A DNA stretch of 64,000 bases, taken from positions 117,439,359 through 117,503,358 of the forward strand of contig CM037879.1 in NCBI GenBank assembly GCA_021292165.1, in the 5' to 3' direction. A program made the translations under genes and the position numbers. This DNA comes from Shinisaurus crocodilurus. Its lineage: Eukaryota > Chordata > Lepidosauria > Squamata > Shinisauridae. This document shows, piece after piece, positions 31,477-42,720 of this stretch. Numbering within the stretch: position 1 is the first letter of the stretch; every line of letters begins with the position of its first letter. The notes beneath the pieces were generated by a model. The model was given only the letters and a program-made list of their open reading frames with translations. It did no database searches and was not told where the DNA came from.

Positions 31477-31769
31477 TAAGAGGGCAATGGTTGCCATTCA
31501 CTCCTATGGGGAGAAAAAATAAAGTGCTGCACTTGGTGTCACTGTTATGGTGACAGCAAAACCTGCGCTATCCCATATACTGGGTGGGGCCTGGCCTTCG
31601 TTGATAAGGAACCCACAGGATACGTAAGTACTGTAAGTAGGCCCCGAAAATACGGAAACAAAATAAACAAAATGGAAAATACAATCCATAAAATCATAAG
31701 ATGATGAAATAGAAGCATCTCAAACATAATGGAAGATAGACAAACATCAGGGACTGGAACAATTCCATT

Positions 31770-31792
31770 TACACACACACACACACACACAC
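31770..31792. repeat. (CA)n microsatellite
   Basis: Eleven CA units. Confidence 0.9.
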
Positions 31793-31794
31793 CC

Positions 31795-33320
31795 TGCAGA
31801 AGAGGATGGTTTTCATCATCTGCCAAAAAGCAAACAGTGAGGTCAAATGTACCTTCTGGAGAAGGCAGTTTCTCAGCCCAGAAACCACCACGTATAATGT
31901 CTATGCACAGAACACATATGCAAGTTTTCCCTCTACCCATGCTCTGCCCATCATTACAAAGGGCATTTTACTGGTTTATGATTAGGATTGAGTGGAACCA
32001 CTAGGACTAGGTTCCATTCTGAAAGGTTAGGGCAAAGGCTGGAATAAATCCCCTGAGCTCCACCAAAACTCTGAAGTGAGGTGCAGCATCTGGGATAGAT
32101 TCCACAGTGCACACTGGATGAGCACAGAGAGGCCTAGCATGTATATGCTCCAAGATCTGTAGCACCCTGCTGAGAGGACAGCAATATCTCCATCTGCTTT
32201 GGATTCTAGAGGCCTTGGAGCAGGCAAGAAAAGACATAGCGTGACCTGCAAGAAACTCAGGTGCCAAGAAGACATGAACAGTCTTTATTAGCTGCGTGGG
32301 AATGTGCAAGGGTGTTCTGTACTGACTGTATATAACATGCATGCATTTTTAGCTTTTGTGCCAAATCACTCTTAAGAGCTCTTCAAGTCCTGTGAGAATC
32401 TGTAAGTGACGACATTCGCATTTTGTGGTAAAAGTAGATCTTTAACCTGTACTATCTCTCCTATTTTGCTGCATGAATAGGAAAAAGGGACTAAGAAGAT
32501 GCCGTGTGTGTGTGACAAAGTTCATATTGCAAGGAATATAATATTTCATGCAAGTATTGTTTTGATCTCTGTTATAATCCTCCTACCCTCACTTGTAGTT
32601 GGATTGTGTGAGTTTCCTTAAAATAATGCTATTTGGTTTTAAGGTTTTTTAATTTTTTTGTGAACTATTATTAAAGAAAACCAGTAGTAACATACTATAC
32701 AGTCAGTCAGTAATAGGAGCACAGATGTATTTTGTTGGTACTGTAAATAAACCATTGACCCGGTGCTCCAACATGCCCTGCATTGCACCCAATTTGCTAC
32801 TGCTAGACCACCCACCATAAAAATTAAATGAGAAATTTTGAGGGCTGTTGAGCACTGTACATTTTCACCTTCGATAAGCATACACAGTTATTTAGAACAG
32901 GTGTTTCTGTAATTGTGATACATTGGGAAAGTGGAAAGCATTCAATAGTTATTAAGACTCTCACACTTTCTCTGAACTGTGTTGTTCTGGCATTAGTGCT
33001 CACACCGTAAGGCACTGGAAGATGCTGGCAGGCTCGACACCTGCAGTTGCAGAGTGCTTAATACACTTCAGAGTCAAGATTGCCTCCATCGTTATGATCT
33101 CCACTATAGAAAGGGCCTGAAGGGTCATTTCATATTCAGCTTTTCCCATTAGATGACCATCTTATTTTGTGGGCTAGGAGATATTTATCAAGTACTTTAA
33201 AATATTTTTTTAAGGATCCCTAAAATATGATATTGGGAAGAAAGCAGATTACTTTTAGTTGGAAACAGGACAAAAAAAAATCTGTTCTGTTCCATCCCAT
33301 CATGTGATTTTTAAAAACAA
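31795..33320. other. No feature recognised
   Basis: No recognised transposon or coding frame. Confidence 0.4.
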
Positions 33321-33327
33321 CAGCATT

Positions 33328-33388
33328 GTCAATCTTGTACCCACTTACCTGGGCCTTATGTCTGAGTAGATATTTATGGGATTACTAC
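33328..33388. repeat. Fragment of the GCAATCCTATGCA palindromic family
   Basis: GTCAATCTTGTACCCACTTA and ATGTCTGAGTAGATATTTAT match the two halves with the middle lost. Confidence 0.5.
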
Positions 33389-33731
33389 TTACAATTTACT
33401 ACTGTAAAATTAATTTAAGGGATTGTGTAATTTTATTCTAGTTAGCTTAGGTCTTTAAACATTTTACCTGTTTCTGTTTACACAAATTATTTTTCTTAAT
33501 ATATTCTATGTCACTAGATAATATTAAGTGACACATTGTTTGCTGTCTGGGAAGTTTACATAAACAAGCATTTAATGCACAACTATATGAAATATGGTTC
33601 TAAAGGGAAGATTTCTACTCTTTTAGTGTTTATTTTGCTTCTCTATTTTAAAGAAAAGATGGAGATAAAGTCAATACTCAAATAATTTCCCATCAAGGGG
33701 ATTGGAAATAAAGTTCATTTAACACCAAGAT

Positions 33732-33732
<1 letters not shown>

Positions 33733-33783
<51 letters not shown>
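33733..33783. repeat. (GAT)n microsatellite
   Basis: Seventeen GAT units. Confidence 0.95.
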
Positions 33784-33784
<1 letters not shown>

Positions 33785-35005
33785 TTTTGTGGTTTGATTT
33801 TAACACACATGCTTTTGAAATTCCATGCCAAGAATTCATATACAGTACTATACTTCATACTTGATTTTCATATTGCATATAGTATACGATGCTTTCATAT
33901 ACTTTACCTCCTAAGGGAAAGTCTATCTTTAGAATCTGAAGTTCAGATGGTTAGTTTAGGAGCATATACCCACAATAGATTTCCCATTTGTTACTAAATA
34001 AGGATTCCAGAGGGCTTTAATTGTTCAGCATCTAAATGATCATTTGGAGATCATCACTCATAGTTTTCACAAGGCCATTCTTTTCTCTGCACTGGAAAGT
34101 GCTGACATGAAGGCACCCCTCTCTTTCAGGCGAGCACTAGAAATATCATTACATCTTGTCTCTAGAAATTGTGACTTTGTTCCAAAGAGGAAGATCAGGT
34201 CAACTTGGAGGTCGTTTCTGCAGCCACTGGTAATGCTAACAACGGGCTGGCAGGGGATTAGACAGAAGCACTCATTCAATAAAGTCAAACGGATTTTTGT
34301 CTCCCTAAAGCACTGAGAGAAATGAGTTTATAGATAACTCAACTACCTCTTGCCCTATGGACAATATCCTTTAACTTCCATGGAGACAGCACATGCTGTT
34401 ATCCTAAAAGTGTCTTGCATGATGTTGGACCTTATCCAGCTTTAGAAGGGAACCGGGAGTCCTTGCTACCTGCTTCACTATCACTAGATTAAATGAAGTT
34501 TTGTAAAATCATACCACATCAGGGGATATTTTAGTGCTAATTTTACAATTTGCTAGTTGTTTAGAGCATTGTGCCGCTTCCACTGTCACCGACCTCTGAT
34601 TGTATCATTTTCAATTGCTTGTTTAATTGTCCTGTCTGAATAGATGATTTGCAACTCTGAGGGAAACCTGTTTCAGCTTTTAACCTTGCCATTGGCTTCT
34701 GTTTCACATCCAAGCTTGTCACATGCTCTGAAGCAATTGGGAATTGCATCTATTTTCTCAGTTTCTTCCACAAATCAAGACAATTTGTTTACTTACTATG
34801 CAGACTTAGGACTCAAAGCTGAAACATGCGCTGGTTTCTTTCTGTACTTACTTAAAACAATAATTGATTAAAATCTAGGTGTGGGGAATGGGTTCATATG
34901 CTTATGTCTTTTGAGAACATTTCGTAAAGCAATTAAAATTATGCTAGAGAGTGTGTGCGTGCGTGCGTGTGCATAAACACATTTCTTTCTTTCTTTATAA
35001 TACTT
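33785..35005. other. No feature recognised
   Basis: AT-rich single-copy-looking sequence with a GTGCGTGCGTGCGTG run near 34953. Confidence 0.4.
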
Positions 35006-35009
35006 TTAT

Positions 35010-35190
35010 ACCACATAATATATTAAAAATCTCTAAGCAGTTTGCATTAAAATACAATATAGAAAGAAGATAAAAAGAATGTTCAAAAACATTATAATGC
35101 CATAACAATAAAACAGAGTGGCAGCAGAAGCCCTCACAGGTCAGGGAAAGCCTGTGTGAACAGGTGTGTTTTCAAGAGGTTTTAAAACTT
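35010..35190 (-). mobile_element. L2-like LINE 3' fragment, antisense (tentative)
   Basis: TCTAAGCAGTTTGCATTAAA and CCTGTGTGAACAGGTGTGTT resemble the antisense 3' region of L2-type LINEs. Degraded and short. Confidence 0.4.
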
Positions 35191-35213
35191 GCCACTGTTT
35201 CTGCCTTTCAAAC

Positions 35214-35710
35214 TGAAGTGGTCACCCCTTAACTCAGATAAAGACAACAAGGACCAACTCGGGTTATTGGAAAAAGGTTTATTGTGCACAATTGGTCCTG
35301 CGGACTGTGTCGCAAAGCAGAACCCCGGGCGGGGCTTTTACAACCACTTTTATAGCATACCTAAGTCTGGTCATTTGGCAACAGTTCTTTACATTGGTCA
35401 GCAAGGTCAAGACAAAAGGGGGTTTGCTTTAGGGGAGGGGGATTTCCTTACAAGGAGACAGGAAGATGATCTTACAATCAAGCAGCTGCTAGGTATTTTC
35501 TTATCTTGGTCACAGTATGCAGGGTGAGACAGCAAAACACCTCAACCTTTGTGAATCAACAACAGCCATTGACGGCCATTGTCAGTCATTGCCACAGTCA
35601 TTACCAGCCATTGACTACATTCTTTTAGTATTATTCATGACCCTGCCAATCTGTCTACATGCTTGGCTAAGTTTTTCCTTTTTAACTATTTCGTTTCCTT
35701 CAAAACCACA
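35214..35710 (-). repeat. Putative solo LTR, antisense (tentative)
   Basis: On the minus strand a TATA-like GCTATAAAAGTGG (about 35349-35361) is followed about 60 bp downstream by GTGCACAATAAAC, a polyadenylation-type signal, and then a U5-like stretch ending GGGGTGACCACTTCA. The element edges and TSD are not resolved. No internal retroviral genes are present. Confidence 0.35.
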
Positions 35711-35712
35711 TG

Positions 35713-36165
35713 TGGGAAAGTGTTCCAAATGGTGTAGGCCTGCTTAGGCCCATGGTATGCGCATAATTTAGCGATGTGCATCAGATTTGGCTGAAGCTTG
35801 AAGCTCAAGCCAAATCGGACCCCTTTGGTCTGTTTCTGGTGCTTCCCAAGATGACCAAAGCTGAAACTGGACTGCACGAGGCTTTGTGTCATGATTTGGG
35901 CTTCAGAAAAACAGGCATTCTATCTTCAACTGTCTTTTAGTTTTGTTTCTCTAAAACGCTGATGGGGTGGGAAATGAGGAAGTGTGGTTGAGTGACTCCT
36001 GGATCTACCTTCTAGTTGTAGGGCACATTTTACAAGGGGCTCCAGTCACTGTGCTTTGGAGGAAGGATTGAGTTGTCATAAATAATCCCCCCCTCTCCCT
36101 TTTCTCTCAGATGTTTGCAATGCAGCAAACAAGCAGAAACTAGGAAGTGAGAGGTTCTGTGCTGG
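35713..36165. other. No feature recognised; short palindrome
   Basis: GATTTGGCT...AGCCAAATC at about 35794-35820 encloses AAGCTTGAAGCT. Nothing else recognised. Confidence 0.45.
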
Positions 36166-36173
36166 GTTGTTAT

Positions 36174-36840
36174 CAGGGATGGGGACTCGGACTCCAGGAC
36201 TCGACTCGTGAGTCAGACTGAGTCCCCCCTCTGACTTGAGTCCCACTCGAGTCCCAATATTTTTAACGGGACTCGAGACTCGACTCGGGACTCGAGACCA
36301 AGGACTCTTCAACATCCCTGGGCTGTGCCAGAAGGAGTGGAGAGAAGTGCGATTGCTGGTGAAGATTTTATTTTTTAAAATCATTTTCCTAAAATGCAAC
36401 CTTTCAGACATTTTGGGTTTGGCTGCCTCTGCCTTCCTGTTTGGGGTTCTCTGCCTCCTCTGCCTGCCTGGTCTCTTCTTAACCAGTTCCACAGTTTGAA
36501 ACGCCTCTGCCTGCATGGTTTGGGGTTCCCTGCCTCCTCTGCCTGCCTGGTTATTTTGGGTTTGTCTGCCTGGTCTGTTCTTGCCAAAATCAGTTGCAGA
36601 GTTTTGAAATAAAAAAGGCACACTTGTGCCTAGAATTTATTTAAGCCACACATCTGAAGTAGCCTTATTTTGTTGGGAAAACCCCCCATTGATTTTAATA
36701 GGTGCTCGTGGAGTCAGCTTTGGGAGTGACTCGTGACTCGTGAGTCACCATTTTGGACCAAGGACTTGGACTCGAGACACGGGTCCAAAGACTCGTGACT
36801 CAACTCGTGACTCGAGACCAAGGACTCTTCAACATCCCTG
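36174..36840. mobile_element. Non-autonomous hAT element with ACTCG arrays, 667 bp
   Basis: It begins CAGGGATG and ends CATCCCTG. The 8-bp TSD GTTGTTAT is exact at 36166-36173 and 36841-36848. Subterminal regions (36183-36300 and 36720-36825) are dense in GACTCG, CGAGACTCG and GACTCGTGAGTC words. AAGGACTCTTCAACATCCCT occurs both near 36300-36319 and at the right end. The middle is CTGCCTGCCTGG-rich and has no credible transposase. Confidence 0.9.
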
Positions 36841-36848
36841 GTTGTTAT

Positions 36849-37125
36849 AGAGATGCTAAGTGTGCGGTGAAATGGGGGGGACTGCTGTTTTCATTATAGT
36901 ACAGCAGATTAAATTTATTGCTGGGTTAGCTGTACTGGTGGTAGAACTACATGGTGTTTGGGTTTCTTTACTGAGTTAGGATTGGTTAGTGGGGTTCCAA
37001 GGCCAGTTATGACCGTTGAAAGCTGGAGATCGAGCGGGGAAGGAGTTAGATGTCTTTGTGTTGGTTTATTATTTTACTTGGCTTTGAAAGAATATGAATT
37101 GCTGTTACTGAATAAGAAAATGAAC
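36849..37125. other. No feature recognised
   Basis: Unassigned. Confidence 0.35.
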
Positions 37126-37129
37126 ACAT

Positions 37130-37491
37130 GGAGCTGGTTCACATGACACAGCAGCTGACCATGGCAGGGGTTGTCGTGTCCTGTTGGGCACCCGTGGGCG
37201 CCATTTTGCATGGTGCCTGCAGGTGTCCGACTGATCATGACTTGCCATGATCGTGTAAACCCAGGAGACACCGCTTGTTGAGAGAGGGCGGCAGCAACCC
37301 AACAACAGCCCACTGCTTATTTGAGGGTTGCTGCCTACTTCAATAAGCCATGCCGCCTGCGTTTGCACAACATGGCAACCCACGCCAGCAAGGATAATTA
37401 TAAAATTCCTCTGGCATGCAACTGGTGCGTGCAGCAGGAGAAATAAACTACCGTGGCTTGTCTCCTCCATCACGATCGTGCGAACCTGGTC
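37130..37491. mobile_element. Palindromic MITE (CTGGTTCGCACGATC-type ends), about 360 bp
   Basis: GAGCTGGTTCACATGACACA at the left and CACGATCGTGCGAACCTGGT at the right are imperfect inverted ends. Internal AACCCAGG, GCCATGATCGTGTAAACCC and TTTGCACAACATGGCAACCC repeat the theme. Confidence 0.6.
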
Positions 37492-37494
37492 ATT

Positions 37495-38430
37495 GTTATT
37501 TATCCACTGTGGCTGAGTGGAGGTCAATACCCATGTGAACTGGAGCCGGTAATGTAATGGAAGGAGCAACATAATTGCCGTGGTATTCTTGAGGGTACAG
37601 GGTAATGGAAGGAAAATTCCTCAAATGGCGGCAGCGGGATTCTTCAGGGTGATGTGTCATAAGCTGTACTGTATATGTGGCAGAAATATTTGTAAGAATA
37701 TACTGGAAGAAAATGCTTCCATGACTGCAAATTCTGACAATCTCAATCTTCATTAATTGAACTATAAAAAATTACTAGATCATAGTTGTGAAATAAGCTG
37801 TGGATGCCACTTTGTTGTTTTCTTCTCTTCAGTCTACCAAGAATTTAATAACTTGCTTAAACTAAAGCAACTTAAACTTAAACTTAAACTCATGTGTTAT
37901 GAGCTTGACTGAAGTTTGGAAACTTAATTATTCATTTTAGATAAAACCCTGTTTAGTGTTGCATGATTTGTTAGCTGAATGGTGTATTATAGCTCCAGTG
38001 ATCTGACTGAAGAACAACAAAATGAGTCTCAAGCAGTCACATAAAGCAACAACCAAAAATCAGTGCTGAGGTCTTGTCAGGACAATCAGTACTTTTTATC
38101 ACTTGTTGAAATGAATGATCATAGACACAGAAAAAAGTGTAGTGAAAATACTATCCAATTTTTTTAAAAAAAGAATCTCTTAATAAGTTTGCAATAACAG
38201 AATGTTTTTTATTTGAAAGGAGCTTCCTGTACCAGGCAGAGGAAAAGAGCAAGATTTTAAGTATATACGCATGTCAGAATAAAAGGGACAGAAAGAGAGA
38301 AGGAAGCTGTATGTTTCAGATATCCCAGCAAGTACACCTCGTCATCGCAGGGTATAATAAATTGGCATTTCCTCCCAATGCAAATAGCAGTTTGAGAGGA
38401 GCAATTTTCAACAGGATGGAAGCAGAAGGC
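37495..38430. other. No feature recognised
   Basis: AT-rich; an AACTTAAACTTAAACTTAAA direct repeat at about 37870-37890. Confidence 0.45.
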
Positions 38431-38431
38431 A

Positions 38432-38627
38432 TAGGGCCATAGCTCAGTGACAGAGCAGCTGCTTTGCATGCAGAAGGTCCCAGCCCCGGGTTCATTACCT
38501 GGCATCTTCAGGTAGGGCTGGAAAAATTCCTGCCTGAAACCCCGCAGAGCCGTTGCCAGTCCATGATGACAATACTGGGTTAGATGGACCGAGGGTCTGA
38601 CTCAGCATAAGGCAGCTCCCTGTGTTC
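38432..38627 (+). mobile_element. tRNA-derived SINE (TAGCTCAGTGG type), copy 3
   Basis: GCCATAGCTCAGTGACAGAG (A box), GCTTTGCATGCAGAAGGTCC, a modified B-box region GGGTTCATTACC, then CAGGTAGGGCTGGAAAAATT, CTGCCTGAAACCCCGCAGAG, GTTAGATGGACCGAGGGTCT and CATAAGGCAGCTCCCTGTGT. The most complete copy here. Confidence 0.85.
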
Positions 38628-38649
38628 CAGGGGAGGAGAGAGTTATCCA

Positions 38650-38725
38650 TGCGTGCAGCAGTCCAGATAATTATCAGCCCCCTGCTGATGCCATTTGCAT
38701 TTTTAAAACCCTTCAGGATAGATGA
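38650..38725. repeat. Fragment of the 13137-13438 palindromic family
   Basis: ATAATTATCAGCCCCCTGCT and GCCATTTGCATTTTTAAAAC match one end of that family. Confidence 0.4.
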
Positions 38726-38807
38726 AAAGATGCATTTATGATCATGTTGTTTGGCCTTCAGAAACTCCCCCCCCCCAAGTTAAATAACTACTTCTGTAGG
38801 GCAGCCT

Positions 38808-38880
38808 TCTCCAACCTGATGCCCTACAGATGTGTTGGACTACGTACCATCATGAGTCTAAATCGCATACCGGTAGTTCC
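38808..38880. mobile_element. Half copy of the ACAACTCCCAT hAT MITE
   Basis: CAGCCTTCTCCAACCTGATG and GTGTTGGACTACGTACCATC match the left half of the family; the right half is missing. Confidence 0.5.
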
Positions 38881-39078
38881 GGCAAATGTTTATTCAGCAC
38901 TCTCACCCGTCCCTAAATTGCATTTTGTTTATAGGAAAGGACTTGACAGTATGCAGAGAGACTACGGAGTCCTCTCCTATCAGTTAGGGAGCATGAGAAA
39001 AACAGAAAAACAGACTTTCTAAAGAAATACATTCACTGGATCAGCTTGCTATTTTGCTCCTTTTAAAATCCTTTCAGA

Positions 39079-39321
39079 GAGCCAGTGTGGCGTAGTGGTG
39101 AGAGTGTTGGACTGGGAATCGGGAGATCCGGGTTCTAGTCCCCGCTTGGCCATGAAACTCACTGGGTGACTTTGGGCCAGTCACTGACTCTCAGCCTAAC
39201 CTACCTCACAGGGTTGTTGTGAGGATAAAGTGGAGAGGAGGAGGAGGATTATGTAAGCTACCTTGGGTTCCTTGCAGGAAAAAAGGCGGGGTATAAATGT
39301 AATAAATAAATAAATAAATAA
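39079..39321 (+). mobile_element. Sauria-type SINE, full-length
   Basis: GAGCCAGTGTGGCGTAGTGG, B box GGGTTCTAGTCCCC, body TGACTTTGGGCCAGTCACTG, GGATTATGTAAGCTACCTTG, and a TATAAATGTAATAAATAAAT tail. Confidence 0.95.
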
Positions 39322-39322
39322 C

Positions 39323-40110
39323 TTTCCTTTCTCCACATAAAGTTTAACTCTTCTGTGTGGAAAGGACACATGACACCCCCCAAAATCTTTAAAACCAGGG
39401 ATGCTTGAGGAATTTGTCCTTTGCGAATTCCAATACAAAGCTGATCTGCACCTCCTATGGCAGTCTGTAGATCAGAACATACCTATCTATTGGATTTTGC
39501 GCTTCCCTGAATGCTGTGACATGGTTCTCAACCAAAACAAAAAGTATCAAAATGCATTTAAAATGTGTATTTTGAGATAAAATACCTTTAGAATGCATAC
39601 TTTGAGATAAAATACACATTCCAAGAGAAAATGTATATTTATACACAATTTATTGTATGTCTTTTAAAAAATGCAAATTAATACAGAAATGGGGCAGAAA
39701 GGACTAATGCAAAAGTGATATGAATTGGAAATACTGAACAATCCATCACTACTTAAAACAGATATCTTTCTCAAAGTTGTAATCACTGATGTGAGTTTAT
39801 GGCACTTTCCCAGCACTCAAACCACAGCATATATTATTGGGCTTTTCTACACAAGGCATTTATTGCCTGCTTGTCATTCCCTACTCAAAGCTGTTTATCG
39901 GTTCTATAGATGACATCATGGCCCTCCAGTTTCACATCGGTGTCTAAAGAGCACTTTTGAAGAGCTTTTTTTTTTAAACAGGGAAAATGTGATATTTAAT
40001 TGTGAAAACAAACAAAACTGCGTTTTTCACTTGTGTATTTGCGCTATTCCACTATACCGTAGTGCCAGCTAGAAGTTATTTTATATAGCAGAAAAGCAGG
40101 AAAGGAAATG
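39323..40110. other. No gene; TGCATTTTT-type repeat remnant
   Basis: The stretch 39545-39690 has repeated AAAATGCATTT and TTTGAGATAAAATAC words, possibly a diverged member of the 13480/25350 family. The rest is unassigned. Confidence 0.35.
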
Positions 40111-40114
40111 CTCT

Positions 40115-40228
40115 TTATGTACTGTTTGGAATACAACTCCCGTCATCCCTAGGCAACAGACGCAATGGTTCTGCTGAGTGGGGAGTTATAGTCCATCTGG
40201 AAGACACAAGTTTTGTGAAGGCTGAACT
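40115..40228. mobile_element. Degenerate ACAACTCCCAT hAT MITE
   Basis: GGAATACAACTCCCGTCATC and GAGTTATAGTCCATCTGGAA form the two halves; the ends are eroded. Confidence 0.5.
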
Positions 40229-40344
40229 AGAGAATGTCGGTAATTGTAACGTCGCTATGATGAGAAATACAACTTCTCCTCTGCACCAAACAATGCCATT
40301 TTGTAATCTTTTAAAAAAAGCTTATTATTTATTTATTTAGAGGG

Positions 40345-40812
40345 GGGGAGCGTGATCCTGTCGCCTCCCCTTCGATGCACGTCAGCTTCTGAACTTGGAG
40401 GTGTACATGCATCCAATGCACAGTGCAAGCCACAGCGGTGGCAACCTTTGGTGCCTCGTGCCCTGCATTTCATCTAGACAGCTGGTTTTGGCCGTCTAGA
40501 TGAAGCTCTTTGGGGGGGGGAGGGGAGGGAAGGAAGGAGGCTGGGGCACCATTTGGATACGGTGTGAAAGGCAAGCCGTTGTCTCCCGCCTCCCCCCCCG
40601 CCGCCCCACAGCACACCCCTTTTCCTCCTCTCCGAGGCCAATTTGCGACCTCGCGGAGGAAGCCGGCCTGGTTCTTCCCACGCCGGCTACGAGGGGGGCA
40701 GGGGCTCAGCATATGGAGTCCCAGCTCCGAGCTCACAGGACCGCAGAGCTGGGACTTCGGATAATCCTATGGACCCCGAAGCAAGCTCAGAGGGCCACAG
40801 GATTGTGCCCTA
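40345..40812. mobile_element. GC-rich element with inverted ends, about 470 bp (tentative)
   Basis: GGGAGCGTGATCCTGTCGCC at the left is roughly mirrored by GGCCACAGGATTGTGCCCT at the right. Inside, TTCATCTAGAC (40469-40479) and GTCTAGATGAA (40494-40504) form an exact hairpin, and GTCCCAGCTCCG pairs imperfectly with GCAGAGCTGGGAC. CpG content is high. No coding frame is credible. It could also be a small CpG-rich island. Confidence 0.45.
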
Positions 40813-40989
40813 AGTGCTTCTTCACCATAGGAAGTCAAGTATGCCTGTGTTTTTGCATATGCCACTTAATTTTTTTTAAATCAGGTAACGGAAAAGAAAG
40901 CTCCATCTCTTCCATTACATGGGGATAGAATATTATGCTCTTGAATAGTAGCTTGAATCCTGTATCTAGTTAGGCTGCTTACAGTGAAA

Positions 40990-41210
40990 TTCTATACATG
41001 TCTACTCAGAAGTAGGCCCCACTGAGTTCAATGGGAATTTATCACAGGTATGTGTAGAGCAGTGGTGGGCAACTTGTGGCCCTCTAGTTGTTTTGATCTA
41101 CAACTCCCATGATCTCTCACCCTTGGCTATGCTAGCTAGGTCTGATGGGAATTGTAGTCCAAAACGTTTGGCAGCGCCACAAGATGTCCACCGTGTAGGA
41201 TTGCATCGTC
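40990..41210. repeat. Palindromic GCAATCCTATGCA repeat split by a hAT MITE
   Basis: Left half AATTCTATACATGTCTACTC and GTTCAATGGGAATTTATCAC; right flank after the MITE GTGTAGGATTGCATC. The MITE at 41060-41192 sits inside. Confidence 0.6.
41060..41192. mobile_element. hAT-type MITE (ACAACTCCCAT family), nested
   Basis: CAGTGGTGGGCAACTTGTGG is mirrored by GCCACAAGATGTCCACC. Flanks GTGTAGAG (41052-41059) and GTGTAGGA (41193-41200) agree at 6 of 8. The host sequence is another palindromic repeat. Confidence 0.75.
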
Positions 41211-41231
41211 CAATTCCATTGACTTCACTGG

Positions 41232-41312
41232 GATTTATGCTGCAATTCTAAACATGCTTACTAGGGAGTAAGCCCCATAATGGAACTTATTTTGGAGTAA
41301 ACGTGCATGTGC
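41232..41312. repeat. Palindromic repeat of the GCAATCCTATGCA family
   Basis: TGCTGCAATTCTAAACATGC and AGGGAGTAAGCCCCATAATG, then GGAGTAAACGTGCATGTGC. Confidence 0.5.
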
Positions 41313-41384
41313 TTGTCCGGCAAAACAGCCCTGTGTGTGCGATTTCAGCCATTATTATCTGGAAAAGGGATGAGTGGTAAAAAA

Positions 41385-41445
41385 AAAATTAGGTCAGGGG
41401 GCTCCTGTATCTTTAATAGTTGTGTAGAGGAGCGAGTTTCAGCAG
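41385..41445. repeat. Half copy of the CTCCTGCACCTTTAATAG MITE
   Basis: GGCTCCTGTATCTTTAATAG and AGGAGCGAGTTTCAGCAGGT match one arm of 3030-3175. Confidence 0.5.
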
Positions 41446-41944
41446 GTACTGCGTGCATCAGTTGTGTATATTGCGTCTGCTCCTGTACAGTGCTTATGAT
41501 GTTTTTTTTACTTGTGCTGTTGAATAGTCCTATTAGGCTATGGTTTCAACCTTGACTGTTTGTGTGTATATAAACCACCAGTTTAATAGAGCACCAGCAA
41601 AGACATTACACCGATTATGTCCAGTAAACATCTCTAAATTGGCCTCAAGTTAGCACTTACTGAAAATTAGTTGTATTGTATTTTACAGGGCAGGTTAGGC
41701 CAAGCGTATTATCAATGGGAAAGCTGAACCAGTTACCAAAGGCAAACTCTCACCAATGATTTTTTTGGAGTAGAAATGTGTTTCCTTTGGGAGTAAGCAA
41801 TTTGAGGTTTGGTTTGCAATTTTTGGTGTGTGTTTTCGCCAGAACAATGAAACATCATGAGAGAGAATAACACAGGAGAACAGGAAGATACTGTATTAAG
41901 GTACTGGAAGCAGTGGATGATAGAGGTGTGAAAAAAAGTTGCAG

Positions 41945-42173
41945 AGAACCAGTGTAGTGTAGTGGTTAGTGTGCTGGACTGGGACTGGGGAGACCCAGGT
42001 TCTAGTCCTCACTGGGCCATGAGTCTCACTGGGTGACTTTGGGCCAGTCACTGACTCTCAGCCTAACCTACCGCACAGGGTTGTCGTGAGGATAAAATGG
42101 AGGGGAGAAGGAGGATCAGGTATGCTGTTTTGGGCTCCTTGGAGGAAAGGGGGAATATAAATGTAACAAACAA
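41945..42173 (+). mobile_element. Sauria-type SINE, diverged full-length copy
   Basis: GAACCAGTGTAGTGTAGTGG, B box AGGTTCTAGTCCTC, TGACTTTGGGCCAGTCACTG and a TATAAATGTAACAAAC tail. The 3' body is changed (GGTATGCTGTTTTGGGCTCC), so it may be an older subfamily. Confidence 0.85.
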
Positions 42174-42292
42174 TCAGGATGCAACTAGATGCAAATAATG
42201 GTACCAACCAACCATCATATGTTTATTAGGCTATATGTTATTAGAGCAGAAATCTCAACCCCCACCACTGCTCTCCAAAGCACACTCTGGCC

Positions 42293-42720
42293 CAGGGGTG
42301 CAGAAGCTGTGGCCAGTGAGCCACAGGCAGCTCCCCAAGTCCTTCTTGGCCGCCCCCGAAGAGCTCCAGCCACCACCGTGAAAACTGCCACCAAAAAAAA
42401 CCTAGCACTTCATTGCAAACTGCAGTGGTAAGGCAGCAATCAGGTCAGGGTCACTGGGGCGACCCCAAAGTAGTCCTGTAATCGAACCTGGGGGGGGCGC
42501 CTTACCCCAGGCTTGATTCTCCGCGGGGGCGGCCCCCCTGACTCGATCTTCTGAGCGGCGCGGAGCAGTTCTCCGCGCCGCTTGACCCACCCTCTCCGGT
42601 CCTGTTGCGTCACTTCCGGCACCGGAAATGACACGACGGAATGCGGCACGGGGGTCCAGCGCGCCTGCGCAGGGTCCCGTCGCGTCATTACCCGTGCCGG
42701 AAGTAGAAGTGGGAGCAAGC
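42293..42720. mobile_element. GC-rich hAT-like remnant with promoter-like module (tentative)
   Basis: CAGGGGTGCAGAAGCTGTGG at the left resembles a hAT end. The interior includes two inverted blocks: GGTCCTGTTGCGTCACTTCC at 42599, paired with CCGGAAATGACACGACGG, and GGGTCCCGTCGCGTCATTAC at 42672. A TGCGCAGGCGCG stretch (minus strand, 42659-42671) is NRF1-like. On the minus strand a GGGGTAAGG splice-donor-like word follows downstream. The right end of the element was not found. Confidence 0.4.

Noticed and set aside
35214..35710. A complete endogenous retrovirus
   Set aside because: No gag, pro, pol or env frame is present nearby; at most a solo LTR with unresolved edges.
36076..36621. 181-codon minus-strand frame
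   Set aside because: It crosses the boundary of the 667-bp hAT element, so it cannot be an ancestral gene. Its composition reflects the CTGCCTGCC and ACTCG repeats.
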